Source: Frigoribacterium sp. PhB24
GTDB taxonomy: Bacteria > Actinomycetota > Actinomycetes > Actinomycetales > Microbacteriaceae
Assembly: GCF_003755185.1 (NCBI RefSeq)
Contig: NZ_RKIC01000009.1
Location: forward strand, 124,001-188,000
DNA length: 64,000 nucleotides
Reading direction: 5' to 3'
The position numbers and the translations under genes are program-made. Positions 48,451 through 56,321 of this stretch are shown here, piece by piece; within the stretch, counting starts at the first letter, position 1; every line of letters begins with the position of its first letter. The notes under the pieces are model-generated. The model searched no databases. It was not told the origin of the DNA and saw nothing but the letters and a program-made list of their open reading frames with translations.

Positions 48451-49398
48451 GTGACGCCCAGTCCCGCCTCCGCCACGCCTTACGAGGTGCTCGGCGTGCC
48501 GTCCACGGCGTCGACCGACGACCTGCGTCGCGCCTACCGGCGTCTCGCCCGTCAGACCCACCCCGACCTCGGCGGCACCGCGCAGGCGTTCCGCGACCTG
48601 CAGCAGGCGTGGCACCAGGTGGGCACCCCCGAGGCGCGCGCCGCCTACGACCGTGGGTCGGACTCACGGAGCACCAGCCCGTCGGGCAGTGCACGGTCCG
48701 CGGGTTCGAGTGCCCCGGGCTGGTCACCGCCGCCGCGTGAACCGGCGCGGACGGACTCCAAGCCCAAGGCTCGGGTGCACGGCCACCCGGGTGGTGCCAA
48801 TCGTGAGCGGTACCTCGGCCTGATGCGCGAGTGGGTCGGTCGCGGCGTCCCGCTCGACGATCCCTACGACGAGCGCCTCGTCCGCAGCGCGCCTCCCGAG
48901 ATCCGTCACGTCCTGGCCGACGCCATGGCCGAAGAGGCGACGGTCGCCGCCGTCACCGACCTCGGTATCGGCTTCACCGTCTGGAGCGACGTCGACGCAG
49001 GCCCCGAGGGCAAGCTCGACCACGTCGTGCTCGGTCCGTCGGGTCTCTTCGCGGTCCAGTCCTCCGACTGGGGCAGCGAGGTGCAGGTGTCGCGCGGCGA
49101 GCTCGTCGGTCGAGGCATCCCCGCCGACGAAGAACCGGTCCGCGATCTGACCCGCCAGGCCCGTGCGGTGCGTCGCGAGACGCGCGTGTCGTTCACGGCC
49201 CAGCTGATCGTGGTGCCCGACGACGACTTCGCGCCGGCCCTCGAGAAGGTCGGGCGCCGCGCCGGGGGCACCTGGGTCGTACGCCGCTCCGTCCTGCCGC
49301 AGGTGCTCCGTCACGGTCCCGAGCTCGGTGACCGCACCAGCATCTCGGACGTCTTCGAGGTGCGCGCTCGGCTGCAGCAGGCCATCCGCTTCGTCTGA
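48451..49398 (+). CDS. J-domain protein with C-terminal NERD-like domain
   Basis: Protein of 315 residues joining a J-domain (residues 9-64; RLARQTHPDLGG contains the HPD motif that stimulates DnaK ATPase) through a Ser/Pro-rich linker to a nuclease-related domain (KLDHVVLGPSGLFAVQSSDWGSEVQVSRGEL). It is not DnaJ itself, as the Gly/Phe and zinc regions are missing. A nuclease-like or substrate-binding role with DnaK is inferred. The GTG at 48451 has a TAATGT box 7 bases before it (leaderless). Confidence 0.85.
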   Translation: MTPSPASATPYEVLGVPSTASTDDLRRAYRRLARQTHPDLGGTAQAFRDLQQAWHQVGTPEARAAYDRGSDSRSTSPSGSARSAGSSAPGWSPPPREPARTDSKPKARVHGHPGGANRERYLGLMREWVGRGVPLDDPYDERLVRSAPPEIRHVLADAMAEEATVAAVTDLGIGFTVWSDVDAGPEGKLDHVVLGPSGLFAVQSSDWGSEVQVSRGELVGRGIPADEEPVRDLTRQARAVRRETRVSFTAQLIVVPDDDFAPALEKVGRRAGGTWVVRRSVLPQVLRHGPELGDRTSISDVFEVRARLQQAIRFV

Positions 49399-49486
49399 CC
49401 GGGGGCTGGCGCGTCGGGCGGGCAGGGTCCACGCTGGGCGCGACGTCGGCGTCCGTCGGACGTCCCACCCGAGAAAGGGGACACCC

Positions 49487-49873
49487 GTGTTCCGTCCGCA
49501 GTCCGGCTACTCCGGCTTCAGCGTCGACGACGTGTCGACCGCCATGTCCTTCTACCGTGACGTGCTCGGTCTCGAGACCGAGGTCGTCGTCGAGGGTCAG
49601 ATGTTCCGCCTCCGCCTCCCGGGAGGCGCGGCGTGGGTCCTCGTCTACGGCAAGCCCGACCACGTGCCGGCGTCGTTCACGGTGGTGAACTTCGTGGTCG
49701 ACGACGTCGACGTCGCCCTCGACGACCTGGCCGATCTCGGCCTCGAGCCCGAGCGCTTCGGCGGCCACTCCGACGCTCGCGGCGTCCTGCGTGGCCGCAG
49801 CGTCGACAGGGGCCCCGACATCGCCTGGTTCACCGATCCCGCCGGCAACGTCTTCTCCGTCCAGCAACCCTGA
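49487..49873 (+). CDS. VOC-family (glyoxalase/bleomycin-resistance fold) protein
   Basis: A 128-residue protein with one VOC module set: FSVDDVSTAMSFYRDVLGLETEV begins it and PDIAWFTDPAGNVFSVQQP ends it, the usual edge of the metal site. A glyoxalase, dioxygenase or resistance activity cannot be separated from sequence. The GTG at 49487 has GAAAGGGG upstream. A GGAGGCGCG copy lies within the gene at 49622. Confidence 0.9.
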   Translation: MFRPQSGYSGFSVDDVSTAMSFYRDVLGLETEVVVEGQMFRLRLPGGAAWVLVYGKPDHVPASFTVVNFVVDDVDVALDDLADLGLEPERFGGHSDARGVLRGRSVDRGPDIAWFTDPAGNVFSVQQP

Positions 49874-50084
49874 GGGCCCTCGCGGCCCGGTCGGTGAACC
49901 GAGGAGGCGCGGTGCCGGAAGCCGGGGAGGGCTGGCCCGACATCGGGTTCCGGGCCAGCCCCAGGTGTTCCTTCGGAGCGGTCGCCGCGTCGGTTGGGTC
50001 GGCGACCCGCCGGTCGTCCCTTCGACGTGACGTCCGGCAGGCGGGGTGAGCACCGCCTCCTGGTCCCTGTGGCAAGCTCGACCC

Positions 50085-51077
50085 GTGAACACGCACGAAC
50101 CCGCGGACGGCTGGGTCGAAGCGCCCGACGGGCGTCGGTTCTGGGGTCGCGCCGGGGCCGCGGGCCTGCTCGTCGTCGACCCGGACGACCGGGTCCTGCT
50201 GCAGCACCGGGCCGACTGGAGCCACTTCGGCGGCACGTGGGGGCTCCCCGGAGGCGCGCGCCACCACGACGAGAGCGCCGTCGAGGGGGCGCTCCGCGAG
50301 AGCGGTGAGGAGGCCGCCGTGCCGGGCGACGCCCTGCGCCTGCTCTTCGCGTCCGAACTCGACCTCGGATTCTGGTCGTACACGACCGTCGTGGCCCGAG
50401 CGGTGCGCCCGTTCGAGCCGGTCGTCTCGGACGCCGAGAGCATCGCCCTGAGCTGGGTGCCGGCCGATGAAGTCGCCGATCTCCCATTGCACCCCGGGTT
50501 CGCCGCGTCGTGGCCGAGGCTCCGGGTCGAGATGGGTGCCGACGTGCACGTCGTGGTCGACGTCGCGAACGTCCTCGGCTCTCGGCCCGACGGCTGGTGG
50601 CGTGACCGGGCCGGGGCCACGAACCGGTTCCTGGACGCCGTGTCGCGCGGAGTCGGGCACGGGGTGGCCGAGTCGCTCGTCGTGTCGGGCGGTGATCGGG
50701 GTCGGGCGGCCGTCGCGTCGCGTCGGTCGGCCGCGGACGCGTCCACGGCGGACTCCGGCGCCTTCGCGGACGCCTCCACCGCCGAGCCACCGGGGGCGCC
50801 CACCTGGCGGTGGCCGGGGATGACCGTCGTCGTCGAAGGCGACGCCCGCGCCGTGGGCGACACGTTCCCCGGCCTGACCGTCGTCCGGGCCGAGGCCGAC
50901 GGCGATTCGGCGATCGTGGCCAGGGTGCGCGAGCTGCGGGCCGTCTCGGGCAGTGCGTCTCGCGTCGTCGTCGTGACCGCCGACCGCGCTCTCGCCGATC
51001 GGGCGGTGGCCGCCGGCGCGACCGTCGTCGGGCCGGGCGTCTTCCGCCGGGCCGTCGGTCTCGACCCACACGGCTGA
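50085..51077 (+). CDS. NUDIX hydrolase fused to a NYN/PIN-like nuclease domain
   Basis: Two-domain protein of 330 residues. The NUDIX box is GGTWGLPGGARHHDESAVEGALRESGEEAAV (about residues 47-77) with the expected REx(S)GEE core, here RESGEE. A second domain starts with VHVVVDVANVLGSRPDGWWRDRAGAT and ends VVVVTADRALADRAVAAGATVVGPG, matching NYN/YacP-like RNases with acidic Asp residues. The start at GTG 50085 is preferred; a GTG at 50046 is also possible. The pairing suggests nucleotide or RNA-end processing, which is inferred. Confidence 0.85.
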   Translation: MNTHEPADGWVEAPDGRRFWGRAGAAGLLVVDPDDRVLLQHRADWSHFGGTWGLPGGARHHDESAVEGALRESGEEAAVPGDALRLLFASELDLGFWSYTTVVARAVRPFEPVVSDAESIALSWVPADEVADLPLHPGFAASWPRLRVEMGADVHVVVDVANVLGSRPDGWWRDRAGATNRFLDAVSRGVGHGVAESLVVSGGDRGRAAVASRRSAADASTADSGAFADASTAEPPGAPTWRWPGMTVVVEGDARAVGDTFPGLTVVRAEADGDSAIVARVRELRAVSGSASRVVVVTADRALADRAVAAGATVVGPGVFRRAVGLDPHG

Positions 51078-51110
51078 CGGCCCGCTCCACCGATCGGTGG
51101 GGCGGGCCGT
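51077..51110. terminator. Hairpin between NUDIX-NYN and HtrA genes
   Basis: Arms 51077-51093 and 51094-51110 form a palindrome with one mismatch in 17, starting at the last base of the NUDIX-NYN stop codon. It lies 19 bases before the convergent HtrA stop and probably serves both genes. Confidence 0.75.
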
Positions 51111-51129
51111 CGGCGAGCCGACTCGTGGG

Positions 51130-52635
51130 TCAGGCGGCGGGGCCGTCGCCCAGCGTGACGGTCGCGGTGTGCGACGTGCCGGCCGTGTCGGTCCAGGTGA
51201 CCGAGACCTGGTCGCCCGACTCGTGCGCCTGGATCGCGGCCGTCAGCGCGGTCGAGTCCGCGACGGCCGTCCCGGCGACGGCGGTGATCACGTCGCCGGC
51301 GACCAGACCGGCCGACGCCGCCGCGCTGCCCTCGACGGTGCCGGCGATCGTGACGCCGCCCGCGGTGCCGTCCGTCGTGCTCGAGATCTGCGCGCCGAGG
51401 AAGGCGGGCAGGCCGATCTGCACGGTCGAGCTCCCCGTGCCCGACTGGATCTGCTTCGCGATGGCCAGGGCGTGGTCGATCGGGATGGCGTACCCGGTGA
51501 TCGTCGACGAGCCCTGCGAGGCCGCCGTCACGATGCCGACGACGTCACCGTCGCTGTCCCGCAGCGGGCCGCCGGAGTCGCCCGAGACCACGTCCGCGTC
51601 GACCTCGATGAGGCCCGACAGCGATTCGGTGCCCGAGCCTGACTCGCTCTGCACCGTGATCGACTGGTCGGTGGCGAGGACCGTGCCCTCGGCGGTGACC
51701 AGGTCACCCGTGCCCTCGGCGTTGCCGGTCGAGTGGACGGCGTCGCCGGTGGCGACGTCGCCGGACGTGTCGAAGCCGACCGGGGTGAGGCCGGTCGCGT
51801 CCTGCAGCTTCAGCACGGCCACGTCGTTGGTGGCGTCGGTGCCCACGACCTCGGCCGTGTAGGTCTCGCCCGTCGACTCGACGGTCACCTGGATGCTGGT
51901 CGCGCCCTGCACCACGTGGTTGTTCGTCAGGATGAGCCCGCCCGAGGTGAGGATCATGCCCGTGCCCGCCGACTTGTACGACGCGTCGTAGTTCAATGTC
52001 GACACGATGGTGACGACGCCGGCCTTCTCCTCGTCGGTGGCCGCCGCGGCGCTGGTCTGGGTCGAGGTGCCCGGCTGCGACGAGTCATCCTGCGACGACC
52101 CACCCTGCGGGGTCGAGCCGCCGAAGGGGGACGTCGAGCCGCTCGATCCGCCGCCCGGCCGCGTGAGCTGGGGAAGCAGTTCGAGGGCCTGGCGTTCGCT
52201 CGCGGCCTGTGCCGCCGCGGTGCCGGCCGAGCGACCGGCGGCGTAGGCGCCGCCGCCCGCCGCACCCGCGACGATGACGACGGCCGCGGCCGCGCCGGTG
52301 AGGGCCAGCCACTTCCTCGAGCGGCGGGGACGGGGGGAGCCGTCGAAGGCCGGGGGCACCGCACCCTGTGTGCCGTCACCACCGGCCGCCGTCGAGGTGC
52401 CGGCCGTCGCGTCGTACGACTGGTGCGCCTCGTCGCCGGCCATCCAGGTCGGGGCCGCCGACACGTAGCGTGCATCGGACACGCCGGTGACGTGGGGGAG
52501 CGTGTGCGCCTCGGCGGGCTGCCCGACGACCTGCTCGACGTCCTCCCTGGCCTGCTGCTCGGTCGACGCGGAAGGCGTCACGGGCGTGGCCTCGTCCGGG
52601 GTGCCGGTCGTGATGTCGCCGTCTCGGTCGTTCAT
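51130..52635 (-). CDS. Membrane-anchored HtrA/DegP-like serine protease
   Basis: Extracytoplasmic quality-control protease of 501 residues. A disordered cytoplasmic region (1-105) leads to one membrane helix (about 109-133). The trypsin-like domain has its catalytic triad in LTNNHVVQG (His), TNDVAVLKL (Asp) and VVSGDSGGPL (Ser), and a PDZ domain is at the C-terminus (AAASAGLVAGDVITAVAGTAV). The active-site GDSGGP form rather than GNSGGP is less common in HtrA. It is convergent with the NUDIX-NYN gene. Confidence 0.92.
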   Translation of the reverse strand: MNDRDGDITTGTPDEATPVTPSASTEQQAREDVEQVVGQPAEAHTLPHVTGVSDARYVSAAPTWMAGDEAHQSYDATAGTSTAAGGDGTQGAVPPAFDGSPRPRRSRKWLALTGAAAAVVIVAGAAGGGAYAAGRSAGTAAAQAASERQALELLPQLTRPGGGSSGSTSPFGGSTPQGGSSQDDSSQPGTSTQTSAAAATDEEKAGVVTIVSTLNYDASYKSAGTGMILTSGGLILTNNHVVQGATSIQVTVESTGETYTAEVVGTDATNDVAVLKLQDATGLTPVGFDTSGDVATGDAVHSTGNAEGTGDLVTAEGTVLATDQSITVQSESGSGTESLSGLIEVDADVVSGDSGGPLRDSDGDVVGIVTAASQGSSTITGYAIPIDHALAIAKQIQSGTGSSTVQIGLPAFLGAQISSTTDGTAGGVTIAGTVEGSAAASAGLVAGDVITAVAGTAVADSTALTAAIQAHESGDQVSVTWTDTAGTSHTATVTLGDGPAA

Positions 52636-52867
52636 GGTGTGCCTCCTGTGGCGGTGGTGGTGACGATGGGTCCATGGAACGGTGCGATCCCAAGAGATCC
52701 CTATGACCAGACCCTGAGGCGGTGGGGAGTCGCATGAGGAGGCGCGGTGAACGGAGTCGAGACCGTCTCACCACCTCGCGTGCCCCTCCGCGCCGGGGCG
52801 GTCGACGAAATCGGTTCCCGACGAGGGTCGGAGTTCCGATACGCTGGGATGTCAAAGGAGGTCCACG

Positions 52868-53356
52868 ATGGCAGAGCCCGCCAACCCGGCACCCGGCGCG
52901 CAGGACCGCGCTCACGGCGCCCCTCGCGAGGTCGACACGACCCTCAGTTTCAACGAAGAGTTCCAGGCGCAACTGGCCGCTCTCGAGGGTGGCGTGTCTT
53001 CGGACGAGCGCGACGCCGTCGCGGCACTTCCCTCGGGCTCCGCGCTGCTCGTGGTCCGTCGAGGCCCCAACATCGGTGCCCGGTTCCTCCTCGACTCCGA
53101 CGTCACGGTCGCCGGGCGTCACCCCGATGCCGGCATCTTCCTCGACGACGTCACGGTCAGCCGCAAGCACGCGGAGTTCCGACGCGAGAGCACCAGCTTC
53201 AGCGTGCGTGATCTCGGGTCGCTCAACGGCACCTACTTCGACGGTGTCCGCATCGACGAGGCCCGGCTCTCCGACGGGGCCGAGGTCCAGGTCGGCAAGT
53301 TCCGCCTGACGTTCTACGCATCGCGGGTCGACCTCGCGAACCTAGCGATCACGTAG
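52868..53356 (+). CDS. garA: FHA-domain regulator of central metabolism (GarA/OdhI)
   Basis: Phosphoprotein of 162 residues that in relatives binds and inhibits 2-oxoglutarate dehydrogenase and glutamate dehydrogenase. The FHA domain (about 72-150) contains VAGRHPDAGIFLDDVTVSRKHAEF and LGSLNGTYFDG. The N-terminal phospho-acceptor motif EVDTTLSF (Thr24/Thr25) corresponds to ETTSVF of mycobacterial GarA, phosphorylated by PknB and PknG. A very strong Shine-Dalgarno AAAGGAGGT precedes the ATG. It leads an operon with two MerR genes. A PASTA kinase lies 8 kb away at 61442. Confidence 0.93.
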   Translation: MAEPANPAPGAQDRAHGAPREVDTTLSFNEEFQAQLAALEGGVSSDERDAVAALPSGSALLVVRRGPNIGARFLLDSDVTVAGRHPDAGIFLDDVTVSRKHAEFRRESTSFSVRDLGSLNGTYFDGVRIDEARLSDGAEVQVGKFRLTFYASRVDLANLAIT

Positions 53357-53358
53357 TC

Positions 53359-54057
53359 GTGCCCCGCACCGCCGCCGCCCGGTCGTCGCAGACCGGGCCG
53401 TCCGACCTGTTGACGATCGGGCAGGTCCTCTCACGGCTCAAGCCCGAGTTCCCCGATCTCTCGAACAGCAAGTTGCGCTTCCTCGAAGAGCGCGAGCTGG
53501 TCACCCCGGTGCGCACCCCCTCGGGCTACCGCAAGTTCTCGCCCGCCGACGTCGAGCGTCTCCGCTTCATCCTCGGGCTCCAGCGCGACCACTACCTCCC
53601 GCTCAAGGTCATCCGTCAGCATCTCGCCGACCTCGACGCCGGTCGTCCGGCGACGCTCCCGTCAGGGGCGGCGCCCGTCTCCATCCTGACGCACGGTCGT
53701 CGGCTCGGTCGCGATGAGCTGCTCCGCGAGACCGGCGCATCGTCCGCCCTCCTCGACGAGGCCGTCTCGGCTTCGCTTCTGCCCGCAGCGGGTCGGTACG
53801 GCGACGAATCCGTCTCGGTGCTGTCGGCCCTGGTCGAGCTGGGCAAGTCGGGCATCGGCCCCCGCCACCTGCGGACGGTTCGCGCCTCGGTCGATCGCGA
53901 ACTGAGCCTCATCGAGACGGCCCTCGCACCGCTGGCCCGCAAACACGATGCGGCTTCCCGGGCCCGGGTCGCCGAACTCTCCCGCGAGCTCTCGGCGCAG
54001 GTCGACGTCGTCCGCGCCGGGCTCGTCCGCTCTGCTCTGGGGCGCCTCGACGCCTAG
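53359..54057 (+). CDS. ftsR: MerR-family regulator FtsR
   Basis: DNA-binding protein of 232 residues with a MerR-type N-terminus (LTIGQVLSRLKPEFPDLSNSKLRFLEERELVTPVRTPSGYRKFSPADVERLRFIL) and a helical C-terminal half. In Corynebacterium the gene next to odhI encodes FtsR, an activator of ftsZ; the mycobacterial equivalent is Rv1828. It starts at GTG 53359, two bases after the garA stop. The ligand, if any, is unknown. Confidence 0.88.
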   Translation: MPRTAAARSSQTGPSDLLTIGQVLSRLKPEFPDLSNSKLRFLEERELVTPVRTPSGYRKFSPADVERLRFILGLQRDHYLPLKVIRQHLADLDAGRPATLPSGAAPVSILTHGRRLGRDELLRETGASSALLDEAVSASLLPAAGRYGDESVSVLSALVELGKSGIGPRHLRTVRASVDRELSLIETALAPLARKHDAASRARVAELSRELSAQVDVVRAGLVRSALGRLDA

Positions 54058-54211
54058 ACGTCGGCCCTCCCGGCGAATATCCTCGACACGCCGACCCGTC
54101 GGAGCGAATGTCGCCCAGGCAGCTCCCCGATGTGGGTACCGTGAGTCCTGTACAACCATCAACCCGATGTTGAACGTTGAGCTCCGGAAGAAGAACGTGG
54201 AAGGCAACAGC

Positions 54212-54760
54212 ATGAGTGAGTCAGGTTCCCCCGAGGAATCCCGCTACGAGCTGGGTCTGCTCTTCACCGACGGCCTCCCCGAACACGACGCCGACAGCGG
54301 CTACCGCGGCACGGTGGCGGCGAAGGCGGCCGGCATCAGCTACCGCCAGCTCGACTACTGGGCTCGCACGCAACTCGTCGAGCCGACCATCCGCGGTGCG
54401 GCAGGCTCGGGTTCGCAACGCCTCTACGGCTTCCGCGACATCCTCGTCCTCAAGCTCGTCAAGCGCCTCCTCGACACGGGCATCTCGTTGCAGCAGATCC
54501 GCACGGCCGTGAACCAACTGCGCGAAGCCGGCGTGAACGACCTCGCCCAGACGACCCTGATGAGCGACGGAGCCAGCGTCTACCTGTGCACGTCGGACGA
54601 CGAGGTCATCGACCTCGTCAGTCGCGGTCAGGGCGTGTTCGGCATCGCCGTGGGCAAGGTTCTCCGTGAGGTCGAGTCGAGTCTCGTCGAGATCGACAGC
54701 ACCCCTGCCGCCGACCCGTCCGACGAGCTCGCAGCCCGCCGCAGCACGCGCGCGAGCTGA
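54212..54760 (+). CDS. Second MerR-family regulator (Rv1830-like)
   Basis: MerR-type regulator of 182 residues. After an acidic leader, the HTH reads AAGISYRQLDYWARTQLVEPTIRGAAGSGSQRLYGFRDILVLKLVKRLLDTGISLQQI. The gene order garA-ftsR-merR mirrors mycobacterial Rv1827-Rv1828-Rv1830, but the bifunctional nuclease gene that normally sits between the two MerR genes is missing. The ATG at 54212 has GGAAGG upstream. A TCAAC/GTTGA palindrome precedes it (54159-54173). The target is unknown. Confidence 0.85.
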   Translation: MSESGSPEESRYELGLLFTDGLPEHDADSGYRGTVAAKAAGISYRQLDYWARTQLVEPTIRGAAGSGSQRLYGFRDILVLKLVKRLLDTGISLQQIRTAVNQLREAGVNDLAQTTLMSDGASVYLCTSDDEVIDLVSRGQGVFGIAVGKVLREVESSLVEIDSTPAADPSDELAARRSTRAS

Positions 54761-54796
54761 GACGTCCTATACCCGCACGGCGACACGCGCTCGTCG

Positions 54797-54838
54797 ACGA
54801 CGAAGGCCCCGCACGTTATCGTGTGGGGCCTTCGTCGT
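54797..54838. terminator. Hairpin between merR and parA
   Basis: ACGACGAAGGCCCC (54797-54810) pairs with GGGGCCTTCGTCGT (54825-54838), extended inward by GCACG/CGTGT with one G-U or mismatch, loop TTAT. It separates the convergent merR and parA genes and is a strong bidirectional terminator candidate. Confidence 0.88.
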
Positions 54839-54852
54839 GCCGTCTGCTCCGG

Positions 54853-55665
54853 TCAGCGGGCAGCAGGCTCGGCGTAGTCGCCGATCTTCGCGGTCCGCAT
54901 GATGCGCTCGAGCAACTGATCGAAGTTGCGGGCCATCTCTTGAGCGCTCTCACCGGGCCAGGCGTGCAGAGGCTTCGCCGCGCCCTGCGCCTGCTGGAGG
55001 GACGTACGCTCGGGCAGTTGGGGGGACAGGACGAGGGGACCGAACATGTCGCGTAGCTCCTTGATGCGGAACTGGTGCTCGAGTGACTGCACACGAGCAC
55101 GGTTGACGATGATGCCGAGGGGCTGGAGGCGCGGCGAGAGGCCTCGGCGGATCTCTTCGATCGCCCGGAGGGCCCGGTCGGCGGCGGCCACGCTGAAGAG
55201 GCCCGGTTCGGTGACGACCGTCACGCGGTCGGACGCGGCCCAGGCGGTTCGAGTGAGGGCGTTCAGTGACGGGGCGCAGTCGATCAGGACGAGGTCGTAG
55301 TCGGCCTCGACGTTGGCGAGTGCTTCCTCGAGCTTCCAGATGTCGCGGATCGAGGGGTGCGGACCGTCGAAGTTGATGGCCGAGGGGCTGCCGATCATCA
55401 CGTCGACCTTGCCCTGGCGACCCTTGGTCCAACCGCTCGGAGCGATGGCCGCCCTGACCGTCTTCTCTTTCGGGGAGGCGAGGACGTCGGCGACGTTGAG
55501 ATGGCCCGAGACCGTGATGTCGAGGCCGGTCGAGACGTCGGACTGGGGATCGAGGTCGACGACGAGGGTCCTGAGACCTTTGGCGAAGGCGGCCGACGTG
55601 AGTCCGAGCGTCACCGTCGTCTTGCCGACGCCGCCTTTGAGGGAGCTGACGCTGAGTACATGCAC
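54853..55665 (-). CDS. ParA-family ATPase
   Basis: Deviant Walker-type ATPase of 270 residues. The P-loop is SLKGGVGKTTVTLGL (about residues 8-22), the Walker A' and B regions are VVDLDPQSDVS and VLIDCAPSLN. No ParB gene is adjacent, so this may be a solitary MinD/ParA-like protein for protein or plasmid positioning rather than the chromosomal ParA. A TGTTG/CAACA palindrome lies upstream (55688-55704) at the probable promoter. It is convergent with the garA operon and divergent from def. Confidence 0.92.
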   Translation of the reverse strand: MHVLSVSSLKGGVGKTTVTLGLTSAAFAKGLRTLVVDLDPQSDVSTGLDITVSGHLNVADVLASPKEKTVRAAIAPSGWTKGRQGKVDVMIGSPSAINFDGPHPSIRDIWKLEEALANVEADYDLVLIDCAPSLNALTRTAWAASDRVTVVTEPGLFSVAAADRALRAIEEIRRGLSPRLQPLGIIVNRARVQSLEHQFRIKELRDMFGPLVLSPQLPERTSLQQAQGAAKPLHAWPGESAQEMARNFDQLLERIMRTAKIGDYAEPAAR

Positions 55666-55823
55666 GACACAGACGATACCTTCACTACTGTTGAATCACC
55701 CAACAGCCACGTCGATCCGGCGTGCGTCCGCTTCCGCGAAGCGACCGCGCCTGTCCACCCGTCGTCGGCACGGTGTCGTGACGCGTCGTCCGCACCGCCC
55801 CCAGACCCCCCAGGAGGCGCGCC

Positions 55824-56321
55824 GTGAGCGTGAGACCCATCCGCCTGTTCGGCGACCCCGTCCTTCGGTCGGCGTCCGACCCCGTGACGATCGGCGACCC
55901 GCGACTCGCCTCCCTGGTCGAGGATCTCCTCGACACCGTTCGCGAGCCGGGGCGTGCCGGGGTCGCCGCGGCTCAGATCGGCGTGTCGCTCCGTGCCTTC
56001 AGCTACAACGTCGACGGTCAGGTCGGATACGTCCTGAACCCCGTCGTCGTCGAGGTCTCGGGTGAGAAGACACTCGTCGACGAGGGGTGCCTCTCGGTGC
56101 CCGGGTTCTGGTTCCCGACCCCGCGTTACGATTACGCCCGGGTCGAGGGGGTCGACCTCGACGGGGCGAAGGTCGTGCTCGAGGGCACCGGGCTCATGGC
56201 CCAGGCCCTCCAGCACGAAACGGATCACCTCGACGGCATCCTGTACGTGCTCACCCTGGACCCCGAGACGAAACGCGACGCCATGCGGCAGATCCGGACC
56301 GCCGACTGGTGGCGAGCCTGA
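55824..56321 (+). CDS. def: Peptide deformylase
   Basis: Metal-dependent enzyme that removes the formyl group from nascent chains; 165 residues. Motif 1 is GVAAAQIGV (usually GLAAPQIG), motif 2 is EGCLSVPG (Cys ligand) and motif 3 is QHETDHLDG (His ligands and catalytic Glu). The GTG at 55824 follows the genome-wide 9-mer at 55813-55821, whose GGAGG serves as ribosome-binding site 7 bases before the start. Its TGA is directly followed by TCA, the stop of fadD. Confidence 0.95.
   Translation: MSVRPIRLFGDPVLRSASDPVTIGDPRLASLVEDLLDTVREPGRAGVAAAQIGVSLRAFSYNVDGQVGYVLNPVVVEVSGEKTLVDEGCLSVPGFWFPTPRYDYARVEGVDLDGAKVVLEGTGLMAQALQHETDHLDGILYVLTLDPETKRDAMRQIRTADWWRA

Noticed and set aside
55688-55704. 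parS-like site at the parA promoter
   Set aside because: The TGTTG/CAACA palindrome does not match the parS consensus and there is no parB gene; an ordinary operator is more likely.
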